Shown piece after piece: positions 1 to 8,871 of a stretch of DNA of 64,000 bases. Below the pieces are notes generated by a model. That model searched no databases and was not told where the DNA came from. It worked only from the letters and a program-made list of their open reading frames with translations. The DNA comes from Bacteroidota bacterium (lineage in GTDB: Bacteria; Bacteroidota; Bacteroidia; Bacteroidales; JACABE01), in assembly GCA_013377005.1 (NCBI GenBank), contig JACABE010000005.1, forward strand, positions 1 to 64,000, read 5' to 3'. The translations under genes were made by a program, and so were the position numbers. Each line of letters opens with the position of its first letter. Position 1 is the stretch's first letter.

Positions 1-50
1 AAGTAGTTAAGTGTCTTTTGTGCCTTTTTGTTAAAAGGAAGAATCGCCCT

Positions 51-1676
51 TTATAATCGAGGCCCGGCAGCAACCAAACGTTTACCTTCTTCGTTATCAG
101 TAAAACTTTCAAAGTTTTTAATAAATTTTTCAGCAAGATTGCGAGCTGAAGCATCCCATTCTGTTGGGTTAGCCCATAAATTGCGAGGATTTAATAATGT
201 AGGCTTAACATTATTAACTTCTTTAGGAATAGCAAGCCCGAATATAGGTATATTTTCATACGCAGCATTGTCTAAAGAACCATCTAAAATAGCATCAATT
301 ATAGCTCTGGTTGAAGGTATGTCAATACGCTTCCCAACTCCGTAAGGACCACCAATCCATCCTGTATTTACTAAATAAGCTGTAGAACCATGTGCCTCTA
401 TTTTACGAATTAATTCGCGAGCATAAACAGTAGGATGCAGCAACAAAAAAGCAGCTCCAAAACATGAAGAAAAAGTAGGAGTCGGTTCTTTTATACCTCT
501 TTCTGTTCCTGCTACTTTAGCAGTATAACCGCTTAAAAATTGGTACATAGTTTGATCTCTCGTTAATTTTGAAACAGGAGGTAAAACACCAAATGCATCA
601 GCAGTTAGGAATATAACTTTTTTTGCATGACCACCTTTTGAAACAGGTTTTACGATATTATTAATATGATAGATTGGATATGAAACGCGTGTGTTTTCAG
701 TTTTTGACCCATCATCAAATAAAATCGCACCAGTTTTTTCATTATATGCCAGATTTTCAAGCAATGCATCACGTTTGATGGAATTATAAATATCAGGTTC
801 GTTTTCTTTACTCAAGTTAATGCACTTTGCATAACAGCCACCTTCAAAGTTAAAAACTCCATTATCGTCCCAACCATGTTCATCATCTCCAATCAACATG
901 CGTTTCGGGTCAGCCGAAAGCGTGGTTTTTCCAGTTCCTGATAAACCAAAAAACACTGCAGTATCGCCATCTTTACCCATATTAGCTGAACAGTGCATAG
1001 ATGCTATCCCTTTCAATGGAAGAAAATAATTCATAATTGAGAAAAATCCTTTTTTGATTTCACCACCATACCAAGTTCCGCCAACTACAGCTCTACGTTC
1101 TTTGATATTGAAGACAGTATATACATCGCTATGTAGATTATGTTCTTGCCATTTTTTATTAGTAGTTTTACACGCATTGAGCATTACAAAATCAGGTTCA
1201 AAGTTTTTTAACTCCACTTCTGTAGGTCGAATAAACATATTTTTTACAAAATGAGCCATCCAAGCAACTTCAGTAACGACTCTTATTTTTAAACGTGTAT
1301 CATCATTGGTACCGGCAAAGCCATCCATTACATATATTTTCTTACCATTAAGTTGATTTACCGAATTGCTGTACAAATCTTTCCAAATAGCTTCTGAAAT
1401 AGGCTTATTGTCAGATGATTTACGCAAAGGATTTGCCCACCATACGTTAGCCTTCGATTCGCTTTCTTCTACAATATATTTATCTTTAGGTGAACGGCCG
1501 GTAAATATACCTGTGTCTACTGTAACAGCACCTGTGTTGGTTACAAATCCTCGTTCAAATCCCTCTAATGCAGGATTTGTTTCATGTTCAAACAATTCAT
1601 TATATGAAAGATTATAGTATATTTCTTCGGCATGATCAATGCCATAACTTTTTAATGCAGTTTTGATATTTTCCAT
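51..1676 (-). CDS. pckA: Phosphoenolpyruvate carboxykinase (ATP)
   Basis: ATP-dependent PEPCK converts oxaloacetate and ATP to PEP, CO2 and ADP in the cytoplasm; in anaerobic Bacteroidetes it can also run in the carboxylating direction. The 541-residue protein has the usual length for the ATP family. The kinase-1a P-loop [11 protein letters not shown] lies near residue 245, followed by [20 protein letters not shown], the metal and nucleotide site. The N-terminal TGRSPKDK motif binds substrate. The ATG at 1676 fits the family N-terminus. A TATTTTTG element on the minus strand at 1854-1861 would give a leader of about 170 nt. It is divergent from the malic enzyme gene, so the two C3/C4-node enzymes share one intergenic region. 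Confidence 0.97.
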   Translation of the reverse strand: MENIKTALKSYGIDHAEEIYYNLSYNELFEHETNPALEGFERGFVTNTGAVTVDTGIFTGRSPKDKYIVEESESKANVWWANPLRKSSDNKPISEAIWKDLYSNSVNQLNGKKIYVMDGFAGTNDDTRLKIRVVTEVAWMAHFVKNMFIRPTEVELKNFEPDFVMLNACKTTNKKWQEHNLHSDVYTVFNIKERRAVVGGTWYGGEIKKGFFSIMNYFLPLKGIASMHCSANMGKDGDTAVFFGLSGTGKTTLSADPKRMLIGDDEHGWDDNGVFNFEGGCYAKCINLSKENEPDIYNSIKRDALLENLAYNEKTGAILFDDGSKTENTRVSYPIYHINNIVKPVSKGGHAKKVIFLTADAFGVLPPVSKLTRDQTMYQFLSGYTAKVAGTERGIKEPTPTFSSCFGAAFLLLHPTVYARELIRKIEAHGSTAYLVNTGWIGGPYGVGKRIDIPSTRAIIDAILDGSLDNAAYENIPIFGLAIPKEVNNVKPTLLNPRNLWANPTEWDASARNLAEKFIKNFESFTDNEEGKRLVAAGPRL

Positions 1677-1934
1677 AATAATTAATTAAATAGATTATCT
1701 ATTGATAAGTTATAAATCTTTTTGAAAGAAAACACAAAAAGTTTGAGTAATTATATTAAAAACAATCATAAATAGAACTTATTATAAACTATTGATTAAT
1801 TGATTTTTTATAAAACCCCCCTTAGTATTGTCAGTTTTCTCTAAAATTTTAGACAAAAATACATACTTTTTTCATTAAAAAGGGGGTAATGTAATTTTTT
1901 TTCAAAAAAGATTTATAATATCTAATTGAATATT

Positions 1935-1942
1935 TATCTTTG
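1935..1942 (+). promoter_or_regulatory. Bacteroidetes-type -7 element for the malic enzyme gene
   Basis: TATCTTTG matches the Bacteroidetes sigma-A consensus TAnnTTTG and lies 17 bases before the malic enzyme ATG. A clear -33 TTTG partner is not evident. A mirror element (TATTTTTG on the minus strand, 1854-1861) could serve pckA, making 1677-1959 a divergent promoter region. Confidence 0.6.
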
Positions 1943-1959
1943 TAAATTAAATTTGAAAT

Positions 1960-3432
1960 ATGGAAAAATTAAAAATTAATCTTGAAAATCTGGATAAAGT
2001 ATTTCCTGAAAATTTTTGTCCTGAACAAATTGCAAAAGCTAAAACATTGTTTTTAAAACGATTGTCACAGAAAGCTCATCAGTTTTATGGAGGAAAGATC
2101 CAAACTGTTCCTAAAGCTCCTGTGTTGGGATTCAATTGGTTTAATGTTTGGTATACGCCTGGTGTATCAAAAGTATCTACTGATATCAGGGATAATAATG
2201 TTACTTCTTACGATTTGTCAAATCGAGGTAATTTGGTGGCTGTTGTCAGTGATTCAACACGTGTATTGGGTGATGGCGACTGCTCACCTTCTGGTGGTTT
2301 AGGCGTAATGGAAGGGAAAGCTTTTCTTATGAAATATTTGGGAGGTGTTGATGGAGTTGCCTTATGCATTGATTCGAAAGATGAAACTGGCAAAAATAAT
2401 CCGGATAAAATCATTGATTTTGTGAAAATGGTTCAGCATAGTTTTGGCGCAATTAATCTTGAAGATATCTCTCAACCCAATTGTTTTAAAGTATTGGATG
2501 TTCTGAGAGAAGAATGCGATATTCCTGTTTGGCATGATGATGCACAGGGTACAGCATGTGTAACGCTTGCTGGTTTACTAAATGCTCTTAAACTTACAAA
2601 TCGAAAAATAAAAGATACCAAAATAGTTTTATTAGGTGCTGGTGCTTCTAATACAACTATAGCCCGTTTAATTATTGCTGATGGAGCTAATCCTGCCAAT
2701 GTTATAATGTTTGACTCAAAAGGTTCTTTAAATATTGAAAGAAAAGATATAGAAGATGATAAGCGTTTTTACCGTAAGTGGGAATTGTGTTTAACAACCA
2801 ATCCTTCTAATGTTAAAACTATGGAGGAAGCTATGAAAGGTGCTGATGTATTGATTTCTCTTTCAACTCCTGGTCCTGATACTGTGAAAAAGGAATGGAT
2901 TAGCGTTATGGCTGAAAAATCTATTGTTTTTACTTGTGCAAATCCTGTACCTGAAATATATCCTTATGCTGCTAAAGAAGCTGGTGCATATATTGTAGCC
3001 ACAGGAAGAGGGGACTTTCCGAATCAAGTAAATAATTCTATTGGATTTCCTGGTATTTTAAAGGGAGCTTTAATGGTGAGAGCTAAAAAAATTACCGATA
3101 ATATGGCAATTGCAGCTGCACATTCTTTGGCTGATTATGCAGAAAGACGTGGCATTGATATTGATAATATTGTTCCTACAATGAATGAAGCTGAGGTTTT
3201 TCCTCAGGAAGCTGCTGATGTTGCTATGCAGGCTATAAAGGATGGTGTTGCCAGAGTAATCATTACAAGAGAAGAGGCTTTTGCTAAAGCCAAGGATGAT
3301 ATTGAATATTCAAGAACAATGGTTGATAAACTTACAAATGAAGGCTTTATTAAAGAGCCACCCTTGCAAATGCTGGACGATGCTTTGGCTTGGTCTATTG
3401 AGCAAGTAGAATCTTTGAAGATATGTAAATAA
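1960..3432 (+). CDS. Malic enzyme (malate dehydrogenase, oxaloacetate-decarboxylating)
   Basis: Oxidatively decarboxylates malate to pyruvate with NAD(P)+ in the cytoplasm. The 490-residue protein shows the malic-enzyme signatures YTPGVSKVS, the GDGDCSPSGG/VMEGKAFL block, NLEDISQPNCF and PVWHDDAQGTA, followed by a Rossmann motif (VLLGAGASNTTIA) in the NAD-binding half. It is the short bacterial type with no C-terminal phosphotransacetylase domain, so it is not the MaeB fusion. Cofactor preference cannot be read reliably from the sequence. A weak AT-rich stem followed by a T-run at about 3445-3469 may end the transcript. Confidence 0.93.
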   Translation: MEKLKINLENLDKVFPENFCPEQIAKAKTLFLKRLSQKAHQFYGGKIQTVPKAPVLGFNWFNVWYTPGVSKVSTDIRDNNVTSYDLSNRGNLVAVVSDSTRVLGDGDCSPSGGLGVMEGKAFLMKYLGGVDGVALCIDSKDETGKNNPDKIIDFVKMVQHSFGAINLEDISQPNCFKVLDVLREECDIPVWHDDAQGTACVTLAGLLNALKLTNRKIKDTKIVLLGAGASNTTIARLIIADGANPANVIMFDSKGSLNIERKDIEDDKRFYRKWELCLTTNPSNVKTMEEAMKGADVLISLSTPGPDTVKKEWISVMAEKSIVFTCANPVPEIYPYAAKEAGAYIVATGRGDFPNQVNNSIGFPGILKGALMVRAKKITDNMAIAAAHSLADYAERRGIDIDNIVPTMNEAEVFPQEAADVAMQAIKDGVARVIITREEAFAKAKDDIEYSRTMVDKLTNEGFIKEPPLQMLDDALAWSIEQVESLKICK

Positions 3433-3503
3433 AACACTAAAAATCAATTGAATAAATTGACTTTTTTTAGCTTCGTTCATGTCTAAACAATGATTATTTT
3501 ATT

Positions 3504-3704
3504 CTAATCGCTATCTTCCAGATAGAAAATATCTTCTACTTTTTTATTGAAAATTCTTGCAATTTTTAATGATAAAACTGTAGAAGGTACGTATTTTTTT
3601 AGCTCCATTGCATTAATTGTCTGTCTGCTTACTTTTACTAATCGGGCAAGTTCTTCCTGAGTTATGTTTTTTATAGCCCGCTCTACTTTCAGATTGTTTT
3701 TCAT
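3504..3704 (-). CDS. Small XRE-family helix-turn-helix regulator
   Basis: A 66-residue, single-domain HTH protein. The TQEELARLVKVSRQTINAME core at about residues 15-34 is the recognition helix-turn-helix, followed by PSTVLSLKIARIFNKKVEDIFYLED, typical of the stand-alone YozG-like family. Its ATG overlaps the TGA of the upstream membrane-protein gene (ATGA at 3701-3704), so the two are very probably co-translated. In such pairs the small regulator usually controls its own operon; that is inferred from the layout. Confidence 0.85.
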   Translation of the reverse strand: MKNNLKVERAIKNITQEELARLVKVSRQTINAMELKKYVPSTVLSLKIARIFNKKVEDIFYLEDSD

Positions 3705-4171
3705 TTTGATTCTTTTTTTAATCGATAAAGCATAAAATAAAAGCGAATTAAAAAGAAAAGCAAAAATGTAAATGAATTGAACATAAAAAACACTAAAACA
3801 CCAGCTCCATATAAAAATATAATACTTAAAATAAATAGTGAAATATTAAAATACGTAGCCAACAGCAAAGATTCCAGCCTAATTTTCGCAATAAACTCAT
3901 CTTCATTTTTTGCTTTTGAAAAAGCGATAAACATTGCTCCAACTATAATAAAAATACTTAATATTTCATCAGTTATATTATTTTGAATGATACTAAACCA
4001 TTGATAATTTTGTGAAGGTAATGAATTAAAAACTGAAAAAACTTTTACATCTAAAAAAGGAAGCTCATAATCTTTAATTATAAAGAAATAAATTATCATT
4101 ACAATCGATGGAACAAATAAAAACCAACCAATGGTTTTAAAAATCTGTGGAAATAAAAATCTTGTTTTCAT
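3701..4171 (-). CDS. Four-helix membrane protein paired with an HTH regulator
   Basis: A 156-residue protein with about four hydrophobic helices and no enzymatic motif that I recognise. The ATG at 4171 (MKTRFLFPQ) is preferred over an upstream one at 4237, because it follows a GAAAG stretch and the extra 22 residues look like untranslated sequence. The gene overlaps the downstream HTH gene by four bases. This arrangement resembles the widespread pairs of a small membrane protein with a YozG-like regulator, whose function is unknown. Confidence 0.7.
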   Translation of the reverse strand: MKTRFLFPQIFKTIGWFLFVPSIVMIIYFFIIKDYELPFLDVKVFSVFNSLPSQNYQWFSIIQNNITDEILSIFIIVGAMFIAFSKAKNEDEFIAKIRLESLLLATYFNISLFILSIIFLYGAGVLVFFMFNSFTFLLFFLIRFYFMLYRLKKESK

Positions 4172-4270
4172 ACACTTTCGTTTTAAATGGTTTTTAAATA
4201 ATGACACAAATGTAAGATATATTTTACAAAAAAGCAAACTTATTTTACATTTGTTTTGATATGATTTTTA

Positions 4271-4278
4271 TATCTTTG
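4271..4278 (+). promoter_or_regulatory. Bacteroidetes -7 element just before the DUF364-type gene
   Basis: TATCTTTG, with TTTG at 4250-4253 as a possible -33 element (17-base spacing). Transcription would start near 4285, only a few bases before the ATG at 4288. This argues against the in-frame ATG at 4261 and suggests a nearly leaderless message. Confidence 0.55.
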
Positions 4279-4287
4279 CAAAACATT

Positions 4288-5001
4288 ATGATTACAGATT
4301 CGCTTCAATTACTCTATAATATTAATAAGCCTGATATTTCAATTATTAGTAAAATATGTTTTGGTGAAAGACAACTTGCTGTAATGTTGATAAATAGTAA
4401 TCTTGGAACGTGTACGACACTAGGGAATCATCTGTTTGCTAAAAAAAAGGATTTACTTCAGCCTGATTTTTCTAATATTTCTCACAGAGCATTATTAATT
4501 GCTTATTATAGTGCTTTTTACAACTATTCTATTGTTGGTGAAAATCAAGGTGATATATTAGATGTTGTTAATTTTAATTTATACCAAAATATAGTAATGA
4601 TTGGTTATTTCAGAACGTTGGCTGAAAAAATTGATAGTATGCAAATTCCACTTATTATATTTGATTTAGCTTCTAATGAAGAAAGACTGACCAAAATAAA
4701 TAAACAGGATGAACACCTAGGCAAAGCAGATGCTATTATTCTTACAGCTACTACTCTATATAATAATACATTTGATAAAATTATGAGCAAAGTAAATTCT
4801 GATTCTGATGTTTTTTTGTTAGGACCTACGTCAGTTCTTTGTCAGGATTTGTTTTATCATAAAAACGTGAAGTATATCTTTGGTGCTGTTTTTAATGAAA
4901 CAGAGAAAGTGTTGAAAACCATTGAAGAAGGTGGGGGGATTAAAGATATTCGTTCTCTAATGAAAAAAATATATTTAAAAAGACCTGAAAATTGGACATA
5001 A
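4288..5001 (+). CDS. DUF4213/DUF364-type protein (putative heavy-metal chelation fold)
   Basis: A 237-residue protein resembling the DUF4213 (enolase N-terminal-like) plus DUF364 family, annotated in databases as putative heavy-metal chelation proteins. Supporting stretches are the N-terminal CTTLGNH block, VMIGYF leading the second domain, and KADAIILTATTLYNNTFDKI followed by VFLLGPTSV. No enzymatic function is established for the family. The start at 4288 is chosen because a promoter-like element sits on the codons upstream. ppnP follows 37 bases later with a promoter element of its own, so the two need not form an operon. Confidence 0.75.
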   Translation: MITDSLQLLYNINKPDISIISKICFGERQLAVMLINSNLGTCTTLGNHLFAKKKDLLQPDFSNISHRALLIAYYSAFYNYSIVGENQGDILDVVNFNLYQNIVMIGYFRTLAEKIDSMQIPLIIFDLASNEERLTKINKQDEHLGKADAIILTATTLYNNTFDKIMSKVNSDSDVFLLGPTSVLCQDLFYHKNVKYIFGAVFNETEKVLKTIEEGGGIKDIRSLMKKIYLKRPENWT

Positions 5002-5006
5002 AATTA

Positions 5007-5014
5007 TAATTTTG
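5007..5014 (+). promoter_or_regulatory. Bacteroidetes -7 element for ppnP
   Basis: TAATTTTG lies 24 bases upstream of the ppnP ATG at 5039 and overlaps an in-frame TTG at 5012, which makes the TTG an unlikely start. Confidence 0.45.
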
Positions 5015-5038
5015 AAAAAAAATAAATCTCACTTAATT

Positions 5039-5320
5039 ATGTTTAAAACGAATGAATACTTCGATGGAAAAGTAAAATCCATTGCTTATCAAACACCAGA
5101 AGGCCCAGCTACTATTGGAGTTATGGCTGCTGGAGAATATGAGTTTGGCACTTCAAATATTGAATACATGACTGTTACTTCAGGAAAAATGATTATTCAA
5201 TTAGCTGGAGAAACAGATTGGAAACAATACAAAGAATTTGATACTTTTATTGTTCCTAAAGACAGTAAATTTAAGCTTAAAATAGCTGAAGATACTACTT
5301 ATCGCTGTTTATACAGATAA
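5039..5320 (+). CDS. ppnP: Pyrimidine/purine nucleoside phosphorylase PpnP (DUF1255)
   Basis: A 93-residue single-domain cupin matching Escherichia coli PpnP in length and motifs. It has NEYFDGKVKSIAYQ at the N-terminus, IGVMAAGEYEF, MTVTSGKM, TDWKQY and the C-terminal FKLKIAEDTTYRCLY. PpnP phosphorolyses several purine and pyrimidine nucleosides to the free base and ribose 1-phosphate. The start at 5039 gives the family N-terminus (MFKTNEYF); an in-frame TTG at 5012 would add nine residues that the family lacks. Confidence 0.92.
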   Translation: MFKTNEYFDGKVKSIAYQTPEGPATIGVMAAGEYEFGTSNIEYMTVTSGKMIIQLAGETDWKQYKEFDTFIVPKDSKFKLKIAEDTTYRCLYR

Positions 5321-5482
5321 AAAATAAATATTATAACTTACTGATAGTTTGATTAAACTTAAATTATTTTCAGTATTTTATATGCTAAAAGTCATAGCAT
5401 TATATTGATTTGTCTAGTTTTTTATAAAAATATTATGTAGTACGAATAATTTATTTACTCAGAAATCTAATAAATAAACAAA

Positions 5483-6265
5483 TTGCAGTCAATAGAAAAA
5501 ATAGTAATAATAGGTGCAGGAAGTTTAGCAACAAACTTAGCAATAGCTTTGAAAAATAGTAAGTTAAAAATCGTTCAAATTGTAAACAGAACACTTTCAA
5601 ATGCTGCTTTGTTGGCATCAAAAGTGGAGGCATCTTATACTAATGATTTTAATGCAATAGACTTACAAGCAGACTTATACATTATCTCTGTTTCTGACAC
5701 AAGTATTTCTGGAGTGTTGGAAAAATTGCATTTGAATGAGAAATTAGTGGTTCATACTGCAGGCACTATTGATTTGCAAATTCTTAAATCTATTTCTCAA
5801 AATTATGGTGTTTTTTATCCCCTGCAAACTTTTTCAAAAGAGGAAATAGTTACTTTCAATAATATTCCTATTTGTATTGAAGCTAATTCTGTGGAAAATG
5901 AATCTCTACTTATTCAGCTGGGAATGAGGATGTCAAATAATATTCAGAAAATAAATTCAGAACAAAGAAAGATTCTTCACATCTCTGCAGTATTTGCTAG
6001 TAATTTTAGTAGTTATATGTATTTACTTGCTAATGAAATTTTGTCAGACAATCAAATATCTTTTGATATTTTAAAACCTCTTATACATAGAACTGCCGAA
6101 AAAATTCAAACACATCAACCAAAAGATGCATTAACTGGTCCTGCACGTCGTAATGATACCTCAGTTTTGGAAGCTCATTTAAATATATTGAAAGAACATC
6201 CTGATTATCAAGAAATATATAAACTTATAAGCAAAAATATTGTTAAGCATTTTTATCAATCTTAA
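5483..6265 (+). CDS. DUF2520-family Rossmann protein
   Basis: A 260-residue protein with an N-terminal NAD(P)-binding Rossmann motif (IVIIGAGSLA, residues 7-16), then VSDTSI and VVHTAGTI, and a helical C-terminal DUF2520 domain with SNFSSYMYLLANE and TGPARRND. The fold resembles F420/NADP oxidoreductases and ProC-like dehydrogenases; the substrate is unknown. The start is a TTG at 5483: an in-frame stop lies at 5471-5473 and no ATG precedes the glycine motif. kdsC begins six bases after the stop, so the two are co-transcribed, as is common in Bacteroidetes. Confidence 0.85.
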   Translation: MQSIEKIVIIGAGSLATNLAIALKNSKLKIVQIVNRTLSNAALLASKVEASYTNDFNAIDLQADLYIISVSDTSISGVLEKLHLNEKLVVHTAGTIDLQILKSISQNYGVFYPLQTFSKEEIVTFNNIPICIEANSVENESLLIQLGMRMSNNIQKINSEQRKILHISAVFASNFSSYMYLLANEILSDNQISFDILKPLIHRTAEKIQTHQPKDALTGPARRNDTSVLEAHLNILKEHPDYQEIYKLISKNIVKHFYQS

Positions 6266-6271
6266 AAGAGA

Positions 6272-6793
6272 ATGTCAAATTATAAAGAAAAACTACATGA
6301 AATAACCACATTTATTTTTGATTATGATGGTGTTTTAACCGATGGAAAAGTATTGGTAATTAATGAAAATGAACAACTTCGTTCTTCAAATGTGAAAGAT
6401 GGTTATGCTTTGCAATATGCTATAAAAAAAGGTTATAGAATTTGTATAATCTCTGGAGGTATTTCATCTTCAATGACTCAAAGGATGGAAAGTTTAGGTA
6501 TTACTGATGTTTTTCTAGGTGTTCAAAATAAATTAGAGACCTATAACAATTATCTGATAAATAATGATTTAATAAACACACAAGTGTTGTATATGGGTGA
6601 TGATATTCCTGATTATGAAGTAATGTTAAATGTTGGAGTTGCCACTTGCCCTTCAGATGCAGCTACGGAAATAAAGTCAATAGCTGATTATATTTCTGAT
6701 GCTAAGGGAGGCGAAGGTTGCGTTAGAGATATTATTGAACAAGTTCTTCGCTTGCACAATCAATGGTTTCACAAAGAGGCTTTTCATTGGTAA
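6272..6793 (+). CDS. kdsC: KdsC-type HAD phosphatase (KDO 8-phosphate phosphatase)
   Basis: A C0-type HAD hydrolase of 173 residues that removes phosphate from 3-deoxy-D-manno-octulosonate 8-phosphate during lipopolysaccharide inner-core synthesis. The nucleophile motif is FDYDGVLTDG (Asp17, Asp19), motif II is IISGG, and motif IV is YMGDDIPDYEVM. These match KdsC and related sugar-acid phosphatases such as the NeuA-associated ones. The KDO role is supported by the lack of a cap domain and by hldD elsewhere in the window, which shows that heptose-containing LPS is made. A close paralogue cannot be excluded. Confidence 0.88.
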   Translation: MSNYKEKLHEITTFIFDYDGVLTDGKVLVINENEQLRSSNVKDGYALQYAIKKGYRICIISGGISSSMTQRMESLGITDVFLGVQNKLETYNNYLINNDLINTQVLYMGDDIPDYEVMLNVGVATCPSDAATEIKSIADYISDAKGGEGCVRDIIEQVLRLHNQWFHKEAFHW

Positions 6794-6825
6794 ATTATAA
6801 GCAAACAGAACTCATTTATAAATTG

Positions 6826-7326
6826 CTAAGCTTTTGAAGCTGTATTTCTCATTAAAACGATATCCTTATCAAATAGATACAAACTGTGTAATCCTATTAG
6901 TTTGAGCTTATCAAGAATAAGCTTTACTGATTTTTCTTCTTCAATTTGTTCGTTAACAAACCATTGAATCCAATTACTGGTAGAATAATCTTTTTCTTCC
7001 ATACAAACACCAACAATTTCATTAATTGATTTAGAAATTAATCTTTCATGTTTATAGACCTGATCGAATAAGTCGTGAATATCAATGTAATCAATAGGTG
7101 GTTGTTTAAGCGCAGGAATAACTGCTTTTCCTCCTCTTTCGTTGATATAAGTGATAAACTTTAACATGTGAATATGTTCTTCTTCAGCCTGAAGGTATAA
7201 CCATTGTGCAGTACCTTCAAATCCATTGTTTTCTGCCCAGGAAGCCATTGCAAGATATAAATTTGACGAATATGCTTCTTTCTCAATTTGAGCTACTAAA
7301 ATATTTTCTAACATTTGCGTTAACAT
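6826..7326 (-). CDS. Bacterial ferritin (FtnA-type)
   Basis: A 166-residue non-haem ferritin, a 24-mer iron-storage protein with ferroxidase activity. The sequence shows the FtnA pattern: EKEAYSSNLYLAMASWAE, the EEEHIHMLKF ferroxidase ligands, a conserved loop helix (YKHERLISKSINEIV) and FVNEQIEEE. The ATG at 7326 (MLTQMLENILVAQ) matches the family start. An upstream ATG at 7383 would add 19 hydrophobic residues that ferritins lack. The C-terminal helix carries a short extra tail (residues from about 152) not typical of the family. Confidence 0.92.
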   Translation of the reverse strand: MLTQMLENILVAQIEKEAYSSNLYLAMASWAENNGFEGTAQWLYLQAEEEHIHMLKFITYINERGGKAVIPALKQPPIDYIDIHDLFDQVYKHERLISKSINEIVGVCMEEKDYSTSNWIQWFVNEQIEEEKSVKLILDKLKLIGLHSLYLFDKDIVLMRNTASKA

Positions 7327-7572
7327 GAAAATAAACTTTATATATAATTTTAGAGTAACAAAAAATGCATCTGTCTTGTTCATTATATAATTTTAAATAA
7401 AAAAAGAAAAATTCATCTGACAATTATTATCTTTGTAAGAAATATTTATACAAGTTTTTTTATTTTAAGTAAATTCAAAAAAATAATATGGAAAAAATTA
7501 AAATTTTTATTTAGAATGATTCTTTTTTAACAAAACTTGATTAAATTTAAGTTATTTTAATATAATTTTCCC

Positions 7573-7580
7573 TATTTTTG
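7573..7580 (+). promoter_or_regulatory. Promoter -7 element of the T9SS operon
   Basis: TATTTTTG, a perfect TAnnTTTG match, upstream of porP/sprF. Transcription from here would give a 5' leader of about 200 nt containing a 15-bp hairpin. A second candidate (TATCTTTG, 7429-7436) lies further upstream. Confidence 0.55.
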
Positions 7581-7595
7581 CGTTACTAAATAATA

Positions 7596-7657
7596 TAAAT
7601 AATTATCAAATGATTAATTACAATTGGCTTTCGATGTAACTTTTTGATAATTATTTA
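7596..7657 (+). promoter_or_regulatory. Perfect 15-bp inverted repeat in the leader of the T9SS operon
   Basis: Positions 7596-7610 and 7643-7657 are perfect reverse complements around a 32-base loop. The element lies just downstream of the TATTTTTG promoter at 7573-7580 and 130 bases before the porP/sprF ATG. No T-run follows, so a terminator is unlikely; an RNA structure or a protein-binding site in the leader are alternatives. It is the only structure I see in the 460-base gap between the ferritin and porP/sprF genes. Confidence 0.5.
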
Positions 7658-7786
7658 ATTATAAACGTACGGGCTTAATAAAAAGTAGCAATAAACAGTT
7701 TTTTAACAATAAATATTTTGTTGTTTTAAATTATATTTTGTTATTTTACAGTCTCGTTTGGGAGCTTTTACATAAATTTATTTACT

Positions 7787-8797
7787 ATGAGAAGTAAAAT
7801 TTTTACGTTTATACTAATTTTATTTGCTGCAAATACTATTGTTTTTGCACAACAGGAAGCTCAATTTAGCCAATATATGTTCAATACTATGGCTATAAAT
7901 CCTGGCTATGCAGGAAGTAATGGTGCTATATGCCTCAATACTTTTGCAAGGCAGCAATGGGCGGGATTTAAGGATCCCGATGGTAGTAGTACAGCTCCCC
8001 AAACCTTTTTATTTTCTATTGATGCACCTATCAAATTCTTACATGGAGGCTTAGGGGCTGTGGTTAGTAAAGATAAAGCCGGTTTTGAAGACAATACTAA
8101 TTTTCGTTTGGCTTATACATATCGTGTAAATCTTGGACGTGGGTTTCTTGGAATTGGTGCAGAAGTTTCTTTTTTGGATAAAAAAATAGATTTTTCAAAG
8201 TTCAGAACAGGTAATGAGAGTGATATGTCAGGAAATAACGATCCTGTTATAGCAGCTGGTAAAGCTAAAGGAAGTGATTTTTTTACTGATTTTGCATTTG
8301 GAATTTATTATAATGTACCTGGTAAGTATTATGTTGGAATTTCTGCTTTAAACCTTAGCGAACCTACCGGTTTTGCCTGGAAATCTACTTCTTCCACTGC
8401 TACTGTCTCTGGAGGTAATGCTGTACAGTTAAAAAGAACCTATTTTGCTACTGCCGGTTATGAATATATTTTTCCAAGTAATCCATCTTTTGAATTAGAT
8501 CCATCTTTGTTAATTAAAACAGACTTTGTATCAGCACAATACGATGTTTCAGCAATATTAAAGTATGATAATAAGTTTTGGGGTGGTTTAAGTTATAGAG
8601 TGCAGGATGCTGTTACTGTTTTAGTTGGTATGAACATGGGATCATTTAAATTTGGTTACTCTTATGATATTACAACTTCAAAACTGGGTGGGGCAGGAAA
8701 AAGCAATGGTAGTCACGAACTATTCTTAAGATATTGCTTTAAAATATCAATTCCTACGTATCCAAAAAGTTATAAAAACACACGGTATTTTAACTAA
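7787..8797 (+). CDS. PorP/SprF-family type IX secretion outer-membrane protein
   Basis: A 336-residue outer-membrane beta-barrel protein with a Sec signal peptide ending near FAQQ. The PorP/SprF family hallmark is the mature N-terminus: EAQFSQYMFNTMAINPGYAGS followed by RQQWAGF. The rest alternates short hydrophobic strands, and the end (ELFLRYCFKI) resembles a barrel C-terminus. PorP and SprF act with the GldK/GldN ring in type IX secretion and gliding. Position directly ahead of gldKLMN matches the conserved operon. It may be the PorP orthologue itself or one of the many SprF paralogues. Confidence 0.92.
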   Translation: MRSKIFTFILILFAANTIVFAQQEAQFSQYMFNTMAINPGYAGSNGAICLNTFARQQWAGFKDPDGSSTAPQTFLFSIDAPIKFLHGGLGAVVSKDKAGFEDNTNFRLAYTYRVNLGRGFLGIGAEVSFLDKKIDFSKFRTGNESDMSGNNDPVIAAGKAKGSDFFTDFAFGIYYNVPGKYYVGISALNLSEPTGFAWKSTSSTATVSGGNAVQLKRTYFATAGYEYIFPSNPSFELDPSLLIKTDFVSAQYDVSAILKYDNKFWGGLSYRVQDAVTVLVGMNMGSFKFGYSYDITTSKLGGAGKSNGSHELFLRYCFKISIPTYPKSYKNTRYFN

Positions 8798-8871
8798 TAT
8801 TGTAACATTAAGTAAAAATTTTCGTTCAATTAAATTACGAAAAAAAATACTAAACGAATAAAAAAATCGTT

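Noticed and set aside
28-345. Open frame opposite the end of pckA
   Set aside because: It lies antisense to pckA, has no family resemblance, and is a typical shadow frame of a well-conserved gene.
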